Below, one piece after another: positions 1 to 10,716 of a stretch of DNA of 60,000 bases. The stretch lies in contig NC_092670.1 of NCBI RefSeq assembly GCF_964355755.1, forward strand, positions 10,975,201 to 11,035,200, given 5' to 3'. This DNA comes from Antedon mediterranea (Eukaryota > Echinodermata > Crinoidea > Comatulida > Antedonidae). The first letter of the stretch is position 1, and every line of letters starts with the position of its first letter. The notes under the pieces are model-generated. The model did no database searches. It saw nothing but the letters and a program-made list of their open reading frames with translations, and was not told where the DNA came from. The translations under genes and the position numbers were made by a program.

Positions 1-765
1 ATTAATATCGCCTATTAATCGAGTCAAATGCCTTTTTAAAATCAACGCATAGCATTCTCGAGTTTCTTGAGATATCTTCAATTAGTCTTATATTTTAGTG
101 TATATTTCTTCCTTTAACAAAACCGCTTTGATCATAACTAATAATAGAATAACTTCTCGTTGCTAAGCATTTGGTTAGAATTTTATAGTCTATCTTTAAA
201 TGACTGCTAATAGGACGCCAATTATCTCGTGAGTGGCGAGGTAAATCTTTCCCTTTGTGTATAGCATTTAAGAGATTGAGATTTTGTTAATTCACCAAAT
301 TTTTATGATCATTAAATGCATTCACTACTTGTTATCCTACTTTAACCCAGAATCTTTTATAAATTCAGGTGAGAGCCCATCATACCCAGGGCTTTTATTA
401 TTTTCAATCATTTTTAGTGCATTTAGACATTCCTCATAGCTATACCTATATCTAGTTTCGGAAAAGTAATTCCATCTAGAAATGATTCTATATTTTCTGT
501 AAGAGTGTCGTTTTCAGATCTATATAGTTCAGAAAAGAAACTGACCTGCATGTTTAAAATGTCAGAGTTGTTTGTGATTTCTCTGTTGAATTTGTTTGAG
601 TTTTTTTATACCTTTTATTTTTTCTAGATTAAAAATATTTGATGACCTTTCACCTTCTTCGCACCACTTTTCACGAGATCTTATTTGAATGCCTCTAACT
701 ACGTGCTCGTAAAGCGTTTCATATTCCAATTTTACCTTGTTATATTGACGTCAAAGGGACAATAA
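1..765 (-). mobile_element. LINE reverse transcriptase fragment, Tx1/L1-like
   Basis: Reading the minus strand with frameshifts gives the RT start 'DLPRHSRDNWRPIS', then 'DYKILTKCLA', 'GFVKGRNIH' and motif A 'VDFKKAFDSINR' at the window edge. Further upstream on the same strand is a linker with 'NNKSPGYDGLSPEFIKD'. These are conserved blocks of Tx1/L1-group LINE polymerases. There are several stops and frameshifts, so it is dead. A paralogous copy lies at 53620-54850, which shows that the insertion predates the duplication of this region. The rest of the element lies outside the window. Confidence 0.8.
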
Positions 766-1050
766 GTTTTGTATTTTTATTTTAACCGATTTTTGTTTGA
801 TTTACGCGAATCCGTGAATTTTTATACCAAATTCAATTTTAATTTCAATTTTTTTTAAGAGAGAGAAGAGAGAGAGTGAGTGAAAGTGATAAGGTTACAC
901 TTCAGAGTCAATGGTTTTGGCTAACTCAATTTTTGCTTATATGTATAATAATGTTTTTTTTCTTTTATATAACTTTAATTTTGCATGCCACTATTATAAC
1001 CATTTTTATATTTTAAATAGATTTTAAAAAAAAAAGGGAAACAGAAGGAT
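766..1050. other. spacer with GA-rich simple repeat
   Basis: There is no coding signal. A purine run of mostly GA repeats lies at about 857-885. The rest is AT-rich. Confidence 0.6.
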
Positions 1051-1655
1051 GTAATGTAATGATATACATTTATAATTGAGAAATCAACCTTTGTATCAGA
1101 ATTCAAATAAGTTCACAAACTTGGCCCAGAAAGTCCAGAGGAGAGTTTGTCCAGATGTTTTAAAAGTCCATTTAGCTCATAATTAAATCCCAAAAGTAAA
1201 CAGTTTATTTGACCTCTCTAACTGTTCCCATTGTAAAACAATTAGATATTGACAGTTTTAAGCAAAGATTCGACAGGGCCAATTCATCATTGTAACCCCC
1301 CAGATAAGATCAATCACTCCCACCTAAACACCCCTGGATCAACTTAGGACCAATCATTAGCTCCATAAATGATGTAATTGACATACTGTATGCAAATGAA
1401 CCGAAGCCAATATACCCCCAAGAGCCCAGACACACCTTACAGCCACTTCACGGAGCACACACCTCACAGCCACTTCCTCAGAAGCAGACCTACACACCTC
1501 ACATCTCACCAACAGCATCACCTAATCCTCTGTTCCTTATCCTTATACTTATAGTTGTATATTATATTGTATCAAGTATTATTGAATAAACAATATATGT
1601 GTTACTGCAGTCAAGCGAGTAAGAGTCTTCATTACAAGTCAAAAACCTCATAACA
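1051..1655 (+). mobile_element. possible solo LTR
   Basis: The segment begins TGTAATG and ends ATAACA, has a TATA-like and AATAAA-containing 3' third (ttgaataaacaata near 1581), and interrupts the paralogy with 56880-56950. Similarity to the gene B region resumes directly after 1655. No target-site duplication could be confirmed, so the left border is uncertain and the call is tentative. Confidence 0.3.
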
Positions 1656-2288
1656 CTATATTACACTACGTGAACATTTTCATTAAACCAAAGTTTGTTG
1701 CACAACTACATATGTACATGCATCTGCTGTCCAAGTTACAACATTACTGCTATCGCCGTTTTTGAGATCTGCGACCAACAAAAAATGAGCAGAAAAAATG
1801 AAATTTTTGACAATAACAATAGGCTATCACTCTACAGAGAGCGACTAGCGTAATAAATACAAATACTACTTACTAATGTCCACTTCCACAGGGACAGAAA
1901 AATAATTATTTTTGCTTTCAATTACAGTTTTTCATGTAAATTTATTTTTTTTTTAATACGGTAAACAAACATTCTACAAAAGTTTGTCCACTTATTTTTA
2001 AAAGGACATCCATGACTTAAATAGTCTTCTCGTGGAAGACAGCTAGCCAACACAAATGGAATCCATTGAAAGATACGATCTTGGTAGAGCAAATACAATA
2101 GCCGGTGTAATTGCACATTGAGCCACTTAAAAAAATAGAAAGAACCCGGTCAAAGATCCCTCAAACCACACCTGAATAAAAGTTGAAGAAAGATTCCTCA
2201 TTGTATTTACTATACAGTAACCACTGCGCAGATAGTAATGTTACATACCGCAATGAATCATAATTTTTTTACTATGATGACATCTTTA

Positions 2289-2330
<42 letters not shown>

Positions 2331-2529
2331 CTTTAAAATGTTCATATATTAAAGATATATATATATATATTCCAAAATTGTTTATATCTCTACCAAGCTA
2401 CCTTCTTTGTTTTCCACTCTTATTCAGACTCCACCCTGGCTCCCTTTGTTATATTTCTTTTATTCATGTCCACCCAGGCAGCACTTGCCAGCTTTATACT
2501 ATGACGTTATCCAAATTCCTTCACTTGCA

Positions 2530-2566
2530 CTGATGAAGGGCTAGTGTTGCCCGAAAGCTCTGCTAA
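2530..2566 (+). ncRNA. hammerhead ribozyme-like core
   Basis: The order CTGATGA, stem GGGC/GCCC with a 7-nt loop, GAAA, then GC-TCT-GC and TA matches the catalytic core of a type I minimal hammerhead. A15.1-U16.1 and two further pairs form a very short helix III, and the predicted cleavage is after A2565. Helix I is poor: bases next to the core do not pair, so this copy may be inactive. Such minimal hammerheads are known from Penelope-like elements and retrozymes. Confidence 0.45.
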
Positions 2567-2702
2567 CTTTTCTGGCTGTTTACTTTATCGTTTTGATTTA
2601 GCTTTTCGCTTTTTATTTTTGTATCTCCATTGAGATCCAGCCACTGATAGTAAACATTCAACAGCAACAGCATTGTCATTTTTCTCAGTAATTTGCCTTT
2701 AG

Positions 2703-2704
<2 letters not shown>

Positions 2705-2761
<57 letters not shown>

Positions 2762-2884
2762 GTATGTATGTTATATATGTTTGATGTATGTATGTATGTA
2801 TGTATGTATGTATGTATGTATGTATGTATGTATGTATGTATGTATGTATGTATGTATGTATGTATGTATGTATGTATGTATGTA

Positions 2885-2915
<31 letters not shown>

Positions 2916-2973
2916 ATGTGTATATGTATATATAATATAATATATATATATAATATATATATAATATATATAT

Positions 2974-3004
<31 letters not shown>

Positions 3005-3015
3005 ATATATATATA
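2705..3015. repeat. compound microsatellite (AT)n (TATG)n (TG)n (AT)n
   Basis: A run of AT (about 2708-2754) is followed by about 30 copies of TATG (2758-2886), TG dinucleotides (2884-2908) and interrupted AT/TAATA repeats to 3015. A separate (AT)n run is at 2290-2327. Open frames across it are repeats of Tyr-Ile or Met-Tyr-Val-Cys and are not genes. Confidence 0.95.
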
Positions 3016-4261
3016 TCTTTAATATATGAACATTTTAAAGAAGGTTAATGTTAATTTTGTTATTTCGGTCTTGATTGTCGAAATTAATGTTTTAAAATTT
3101 AATATGCAATTAATTAATGATTTAATCAACATTTTTTTTCTTAATTTCATAATAAATCACAAATATGATACATAAAGTTTATGAAAATGCAAAATAGGAG
3201 TTCTCGAACATTTCGGACGACCTATGTTAATTTTAAAATTTAGCATCTTTTCACCATTTTCTTAACTTACACTTGCGTAGCCTGTCACTTTTGACGTGCT
3301 TGTATAACGTAGTTTTAAGTTGAAAATAAAATATGATGAAATTATTAAAGAAAGGTTGTAAAACAGAAATCGGGCAAAAAGAGTGCGTATGAACGCTTAA
3401 CGCGCAGTGCGCGTGCAAAAATCTGAGCACTCATAGCAATTCTTTAACCGCTTAAAATTGCCTGAAACTTATTGTAATTACATCAAAAATAAATTTTAAG
3501 CACGCATACGCATGCGTTATATGCGCTACAATTGTCTCAATACACTTCTGAGCGTTTAGCTGGCTTTAACCATGTGGTTTTCTACCTCGAGCATAACCTT
3601 ATTGGCTATATGGCAGTATTCAAGTAATTAAAATGTTGAATAGCATTTAATCCGATTTACATTTAGGTAAAACTTAGGGTTCCAAGCATCATACAATAAG
3701 AAGATCGTTACGAATGTTATGAGGTATCTATATATAAATTTACGTAAGGAAAAATTCGGTAAATCGCGCCTTACTTCTAGAATGTTTACTCGATGGTATA
3801 TAAAGTTGGTTCGTACTTTCGATACTGATTTTAACTACCTGATGTAACCCTGTTTACTAATTAAATGGAGTTCGATAATTAGTTATTGACGATTAAAACG
3901 AATTTAGGTTCAACGATTTGCCCCAAATAGGGGTGTTTTCCGATCGTGGTATACACTGTCCAATGCATGTCTATCTTGAAAAATACCCGCATACAATAAT
4001 ACGAGGATGCTTCGCATTTTCCTATCTCCTCCTACGATAATTGTTTTTAATTGATGAAAACCGGTTGAACAGCTCGAGTACAGCATCATAATGTTGAAGA
4101 CAGACCTATTTTCTTAAAAACATACTATTTTGATAGATTTAATATACATTTATACAAATGTATTGATTTCCGATGAATGGAACATTCCAATAATAAATCT
4201 TTGCTTTAACACAAGTACCACCAGCTGTAGGTAAATGTATTGGCCCTTGGGGAATTAACCT

Positions 4262-4740
4262 AAAACCTATATCTATATATAAATTTACGTAAGGGCAAAA
4301 TTCGGTAAATCGCGCCTTACTTCTAGAATTTTTACTCGATGGTATATAAAGTTGGTTCGTACTTTCGGTACTGATTTTAACCACCTGATGTAACCCTGTT
4401 TACTAATTAAATTAAGTTAGATAATAAGTTATTGACGGTTAAAACGAATTTAGGTTCCAAGATTTGCCCCAAATAGGGGTGTTTTCCGACCGTGGTATAC
4501 ACTGTATAATGGATGTCCGTCTTGAAAAATACCCGCCACAAAAATGCGAGGAGGCTTCGCATTTTCCTATCTCCTCCTACGATAATTGTTTTTAATAGCT
4601 GAAAACCGGTTGAACAGTTCGAGTACAGCATCATAATGTTGAAGACAGGCCGATTTTCTTTAAAAAATACTATTTTGATACATTTAATATACGTTTTTAC
4701 AAATGTATTGATTTGTGATGAATGGAACATTCCAAATTAT
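4262..4740. repeat. about 480-bp repeat, one of four copies
   Basis: This block is a direct duplicate of 3725-4150 and recurs at 7020-7500 and 59000-59470. All share 'cgcattttcctatctcctcc', 'gaaaaccggttgaacag' and a short CCCC/GGGG hairpin (gccccaaataggggtg). There is no conserved reading frame between copies, so open frames here are taken as non-coding. Confidence 0.8.
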
Positions 4741-5510
4741 TTGGTTTAACCATACAGGTATAGATTTAGATTTATGGGCCCCCTTGGAGAATAAACATAA
4801 ATAGTATTGCAATGCTGTACAATACTGTTAAGGTATTAACCACTTTTGATCGCAATTTGAATCGCAAATGTCTTACTGTGAGTGTTGGTACTGTTAGATG
4901 TAATATAAAAATATATACAAATAAACTTTATTACTGTGAGTGTGGGTAGGCCCTACTGTTAGATTATAAACATATAATATACAAATAAACATTCCAAATT
5001 ATTTGGTTTAACCATAGAGGTATAGATTTAGATTTATGGGCGGGCCCCCTTGGAGAATAAACATAAATAGTATTGCAATGCTGTACAATACTGTTAAGGT
5101 ATTAACCACTTTTGATCGCAATTTGAATCGCAAATTTCTTACTGTGAGTGTTGGTACTGTTAGATGTAATATAAAAATATATACAAATAAACTTTATTAC
5201 TGTGAGTGGTAGGCCCTACTGTTAGATTATAAACATATAATATACAAATAAACATTCCAAATTATTTGGTTTAACCATAGAGGTATAGATTTAGATTTAT
5301 GGGCCCCCTTGGAGAATAAACATGAATAGTATTGCAATGCTGTACAATACTGTTAAGGTATTAACCACTTTTGATCGCAATTTGAATCGCAAATTTCTTA
5401 CTGTGAGTGTTGGTACTGTTAGATGTAATATAAAAATATATACAAATAAACTTTATTACTGTGAGTGGTAGGCCCTACTGTTAGATTATAAACATATAAT
5501 ATACAAATAA
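4726..5510. repeat. tandem repeat, 262-bp unit, 3 copies
   Basis: Copies start with aacattccaaattatttgg at 4726, 4988 and 5250 and are nearly identical. A related single unit lies near 59540-59770. Confidence 0.9.
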
Positions 5511-6054
5511 ATAAACGTTATTACTGACAGTTGCTTCTCAACGTTTGTATTAATTAATAATTTAAAAATATATAAACGTCGTAGTGGTGTATCGTAACAC
5601 ATGTACTTTACTATTTCAATCGACTATGACAGTGACAGTTCTAACAAAGTACCGTATTAAATCGCAAATGTTTTACTGTATTTAGTGGTATATTATTTAT
5701 AGGCCTATAAAACATTAAAAACAATATTTCGTTACTGAGTGGATAAGAATATATTTTAAAATGTTTCCTCTTTGTACCTATCTTCTTCCCCCATCCCTCA
5801 ACCCTTAATGTTACATACAAAACACAAATTGGGTTTTTTTAAATGAGTCCAAATAAAAAAATTTGACTCATTTTGTTTCTCTCTCGGAAGTAATTCCCAG
5901 GGTGCTAATTTTGGTTGACTACATAAATCATTGTGTATATTTATTCGTTTCTGTAAACGACAATGTATTATAGTCCTGCGGTACGTACATTTGAAATCTC
6001 CATTTTTTTCTCGCTGGAAATACTGTGTATTCGAGAACCATCTGTGGGCACGAC

Positions 6055-6091
6055 CTAGATGGTACGCGAGCGAAGCGAGCGTGCCATCTAG
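6055..6091. other. hairpin repeat, copy 1
   Basis: CTAGATGGTACGC is followed by an 11-nt centre (gagcgaagcga) and the reverse complement with one mismatch (GCGTGCCATCTAG). Copies are at 8225-8261 and 9162-9198, always after 'accatctgtgggcacgac' or a close variant. Confidence 0.8.
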
Positions 6092-8224
6092 TATAGATAA
6101 GTATTGCAATACTTGGACATTACTGTAAATACGTATTAACATTTGTGGTCGCCATTGAATTTACTGTGAGTGTGGGTACTGTTAGATGTATAACACAATC
6201 ATGTACAAATAAACGTATTACTGTGAGTGTAGGCCCTACTGTTAATATATAGAACGTACAATATACAAATAAACTGTAGTACTGACAGTTGCTTCTCAAC
6301 GTTTGTATTAATTAATAATTACAAAGAATATAAACGTTGTAGTGGTACGTGTATCGTTACATGTACTATGCTATTTCAATCGACTATGACAGTGGCAGTT
6401 TTAACAAAGTATTAAGTTGCAAATGTGTTACTGTATCAAGTGGTATATTATTTATAGGCCTGTGAGTAGGCCCTACTGTTATATAAAACGTACAATATAC
6501 AAATAAACTGTACTACTGACAGTTGCTTCTCAACGTTTGTATTAATTAATAATTACAAAGAATATAAACGTTGTAGTGGTACGTGTATCGTTACATGTAC
6601 ATGCTATTTCAATGGACTATAAGAGTGACAGTTTTAATAAAGTATTAAATCGCAAATGTGTTACTGTATCAAGTGGTATATTATTTATAGGCCTATCAAA
6701 GTGAAAAACATATTTCGTTACTGAGTAGATAAATAATATATTAAAACATTGTTCTTCTTTGTACCCATATCATCTTCCCCATCCCTCAAAACTAATGTTA
6801 CACACAAAACACAAATTGGGTTTGTTTAAATGAGTCCAAATAACAAATTTGGACTCATTTTGTGACAAGTTTCTCTTTCGGAAGTAATTCCCAGTGTGCT
6901 AATTTCAGTTTAATACATAAATCATCGTGTCTATTTATTCGTTTCTGTAAACAATAATAACTATTATCGTCCTGCAGTACGTACATTAAAATTTATTGGC
7001 CCTTGGGGAATTAACCTAAAACCTATATCTATATATAAATTTACGTAAGGGCAAAATTCGGTAAATCGCGCGTTATTTCTAGAATGTTTACTCGATGGTA
7101 TATAAAGTTGGTTATAATCTCGGTACTGATTTTAACCACCTGATGTAACCCTGTTTACTAATTAAATTTAGTTAGATAATTAGTTATTGACAATTAAAAC
7201 GAATTTAGGTTCAACCATTTGCCCCAAATAGGGGTGTTTTCCGATCGTGGTATACACTGTCTAATGGATGTCCTCATGAAAAATACCTGTACACAATAAT
7301 ACGAGGATACTTCGTATTTTCCTATCTCCTCCTACGATAATTGTTTTTAATAGCTGAAAACCGGTTGAACAGCTCGAGTACAGTATCATAATGTTGAAGA
7401 CAGGCCGATTTTCTTTAAAAAATACTATTTTGATAGATTTAATATACGTTTATACAAATGTATTGATTTGCGATGAATGGAACATTCCAAATTATTTGGT
7501 TTAACCATGCTTGCATACCTCCATGATTTAACACAAGTAGGTCAATTTATGGGCCCTTTGAGAATAAACATAAATAGTATTGTAAAGCTATACAATACTG
7601 TAAATAGGTATTAACCACTTTTGATAGCCATTTGAATCGCAAATTTCTTATTGTGTGTGTTGGTAGGCCTACTGTTTATTATAATATAAACAAATATACT
7701 AATAAACTTTATTACTGTGAGTGTGGGTAGCCCCTTCTTTTAGATTATAAACACACAATAATAGGCCTATAATACTTTATTACTGACAGTTGCTTCTCAA
7801 CGTTTGTATTAATTAATAATTACAAAAAAATATAAACGTCGTGGTGGTGTATCGTTACATGTACTTTACTATTTCAATCGACTATATGACAGTGACAATT
7901 TTAACAGTTATTAAATCGGAAATGTTTTACTCTATTTAGGTTTATATTATTTATAGGCCTATTAAAAAAAAAACCCAACCCTCAATAATATTAGATACAA
8001 AATACAAATTGGGTTTGTTTAAATGAGTCCAAATCAAACATTTGGACTCATTTTGTGAGAAGTTTCTCTTTTGGAAGTAATTCGCAGGGTGCTAATTTTG
8101 GTTGACTACAAAAATACATAAATAAATGTTTTATAGTCATGCGGTACGTAGGCCTACATTTTGAAATCGCCAGTTTTTTTACGCTGAAATTACTATGTAT
8201 TCGAGAACCATATGTGGGCACGAC

Positions 8225-8261
8225 CTAGATGGTACGCGAGCGAAGCGAGCGTACCATCTAG
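8225..8261. other. hairpin repeat, copy 2 (perfect arms)
   Basis: CTAGATGGTACGC and GCGTACCATCTAG are perfect 13-bp arms around an 11-nt centre. Confidence 0.85.
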
Positions 8262-9161
8262 TATAGATAAGTATTGCAATACTTGGACATTACTGTAAAT
8301 ACGTATTAACATTTGTGGTCGCCATTGAATTTACTGTGAGTGTGGGTACTGTTAGATGTATAACACAATCATGTAAAAATAAACGTATTACTGTGAGTGT
8401 AGGCTCTACTGTTATATAGAACGTACAATATACAAATAAACTGTAGTACTGACAGTTGCTTCTCAACGTTTGTATTAATTAATAATTACAAAGAATATAA
8501 ACGTTGTAGTGGTACATGTATCGTTGCATGTACTATGCTATTTCAATCGACTATGACAGTGACAGTTTTAAGTCACAAATGTGTTACTGTATCAAGTGGT
8601 ATATTATTTATAGTCCTGTGAGTAGGCCCTACTGTTATATAAAACGTACAATATACAAATAAACTGTACTACTGACAGTTGCTTCTCAACGTTTGTATTA
8701 ATTAATAATTACAAAGAATATAAACGTTGTATAACAGTGACAGTTTTAACAAAGTATTAAATCGCAAATGTGTTACTGTATCAAGTGGTATATTATTTAT
8801 AGGCCTATCAAAGTGAAAAACATATTTCGTTACTGAGTAGATAAATAATATATTAAAACATTGTTCTTCTTTGTACCCATATCCTCTTCCCCATCCCTCA
8901 AAACTAATGTTACACACAAAACACAAATTGGGTTTGTTTAAATGAGTCCAAATAACAAATTTGGACTCATTTTGTGACAAGTTTCTCTTTCGGAAGTAAT
9001 TCCCAGTGTGCTAATTTCAGTGTAATACATAAATCATCGTGTCTATTTATTCGTTTCTGTAAACAATAATAACTATTATCGTCCTGCAGTACGTACATTA
9101 AAAAAAGCATTTTTTTTACGCTGAAATTACTGTGTACTCGAGAACCATCTGTGGGCACGAC

Positions 9162-9198
9162 CTAGATGGTACGCGAGCTTAGCGAGCGTACCACCTAG
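9162..9198. other. hairpin repeat, copy 3
   Basis: Same hairpin with a changed centre (gagcttagcga) and one arm mismatch (ACCACCTAG). It marks the right end of the repeat field. Confidence 0.8.
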
Positions 9199-9205
9199 TT
9201 TTAAA

Positions 9206-9529
9206 AATTTATATTATATAATATAAAAAAAATTTAATTTCAAATATTATCATTATTATTACTTACTGGTTTTAGTAGAGTTCTTTCAAGTTCTGTCTGA
9301 ATGTTTGTCTTTTCTTTAATTTAAATGTACAATTACTGTATACAATGAAGTATAATGATCTCTATTGTTATTTAGGATGTGGAAAAAGATAATTATGTTA
9401 TTATCTAAGTGCTATTAATTTTATGATGCCGTTCATTTGTGTTGATTATTATATTACTAAAAATATTACTCTAATTGAGCTCGGGTGAGGTCTCTATTCA
9501 TATCATTACATCTGCAGCTTTATCAGTAT
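9206..9529. other. no feature seen
   Basis: AT-rich sequence without a coding signal or a recognised repeat. Confidence 0.5.
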
Positions 9530-10440
9530 TATGAAAACCATTTTTGCCGGCATCCAGTTCTCTTACTAAATGTGGTACTTGGGCCGGTATTATTTCTTGC
9601 TCTCATTAATGCCGGCCCGATTGAAGATTCAAATAATTTGTCGACCCACTCTTGGTGAAGTTGTTCCCAGAAACTCTTTACCTATTACGTAGTCCCTTCT
9701 GGAAAATTTGAATGAATGGTGTTTGCTTATTTAAAAATGGCAAAAGATATACCAAATCCTTTAAAAATTATAGACAAATTTCCTTCCTTTACTAAATTAT
9801 GCATTCCCAACTTTATGATTATTTGACAGCTAAGTTAAATATTCTGAATTAATATCATCAATATGATTTGCAAAGGTCACTCAACTGCTCATGCTGTCTT
9901 CTTAATAATACTTTTATTGAAAGCTCATATATATTGGTGTATATATCAAATAATTATTTGATTGAGAAATTTGTTTGATGTAATTAACCATTCTATTTTA
10001 AATAAGAAAATGCGAAAATTATGGTATTAAAGGCACTCCTTTAAGCATTTGCTTCTTGAGTTAGTTGGATGGCAGAAACAATTTGTCTCTATCCAATCAT
10101 TTAAATCATCGACCGAGGATATCACTTGTGGGTGTCTCCTCCCCCCAATTTTATTTTTACGTTAATGACCTGACTAATGTCAGTGAGAAGTTTAAGTGAT
10201 ATCCTTCGCCGACGATACTACTATTTTATTCATCTTCTTGTTGACATTTTATTTAATACTTTTAATTATGAATTGTCTAAATGTAATGACTGGTTTCTTT
10301 AAATTCTAAATTCTTATAAGATTTAGAAGCTCATGATGCTCTTGATTGACTAATAGAACTTCCTATGAACTTACACCAATATCAAAGAGAAGCTTAGAAA
10401 CTGAACGTTGATGAAGTCAATGATGATTTAAGCATTTCTG
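9530..10440 (+). mobile_element. LINE RT fragment, CR1/Jockey group, decayed
   Basis: Translation with frameshifts recovers ordered RT blocks: 'CKGHSTAHAVF' near 9870, 'FDVINHSIL' near 9975, 'HLLLELVGWQKQFVS' near 10045, 'STEDITCG' near 10110, 'YVNDLTNVSEKF' near 10160 and 'FADDTTILF' (the catalytic DD) near 10205. Stops and frameshifts are frequent. The family is CR1/Jockey-like and differs from the Tx1-like fragments at both window ends. Confidence 0.8.
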
Positions 10441-10716
10441 ACAAACAGATTGCATCAGACCAAAATTGGTACCCACTTTTCATCATGCCTCTCCTCAAAT
10501 GGTGGCAACTGTCAAGATCTTAGTTAGGCCAGATCCTTTTTATAATTTTTATCAACGACTAAAGGCCAACTCAAACAGCTGAATACCGACGAGACTTGAG
10601 ATAGCGTCAGGCGCAGTATTTAGGTCGTCGCGATAACTTTAAACTTGTTTTATTTCTCCCACGTGGCCAAGTTATCATAACTTTCGTTAGGAGAGTAAAC
10701 AGCACATGTTGAAAGC

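Larger units (their letters stand above)
2327..3042. mobile_element. insertion in an AT tract, flanked by an inverted duplication
   Basis: Relative to 58248-58310 this copy has about 680 extra bases within the (AT)n tract. About 35 bases at 2327-2363 are the reverse complement of 3010-3042, so the insert is flanked by inverted copies of the local target sequence. The inside holds the hammerhead-like core at 2530-2566 and a long microsatellite. A Penelope-like retroelement 3' fragment is possible: those elements carry minimal hammerhead ribozymes and produce unusual inverted junctions. No RT sequence is visible. Confidence 0.4.
1656..4740. repeat. paralogue of gene B 5' region (56940-59470)
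   Basis: Long stretches match 56940-59470 in the same order: 1670-1871 matches 56945-57178, about 1975-2290 matches 57925-58250, and 3011-4150 matches 58285-59440. The paralogue at 57179-57930 holds a signal-peptide exon and its promoter; here that part is deleted and only about 100 bp of unrelated sequence joins the two sides. This is the 5' remnant of another lectin gene unit running off the left edge of the window. The copy differs by a 680-bp insertion at 2327-3010 and an internal duplication of about 480 bp (4262-4740). Confidence 0.75.
5511..9205. repeat. complex dispersed/tandem repeat field
   Basis: Blocks recur in different combinations. The phrase 'acagttgcttctcaacgttt' starts near 5529, 6288, 6519, 7788, 8453 and 8679. 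A block ending in 'atgagtccaaat' plus its reverse complement (14-bp perfect hairpin arms) occurs near 5842, 6830, 8021 and 8940. The 480-bp repeat appears at 7020-7500. Units near 6270-7000 and 8440-9200 are the closest pair. No gene was recognised; short open frames differ between copies. It is probably noncoding sequence expanded by unequal exchange, similar to the right edge of the window (59540-60000). Confidence 0.8.

Noticed and set aside
2693-2975. Open frames of repeated Met-Tyr-Val-Cys and Tyr-Ile
   Set aside because: They are translations of (TATG)n and (AT)n microsatellites.
6055-6091. Bacterial contamination suggested by GCGAGCGAAGCGAGCG
   Set aside because: The flanks are the same AT-rich repeats found elsewhere in the window, and the motif recurs three times in them.
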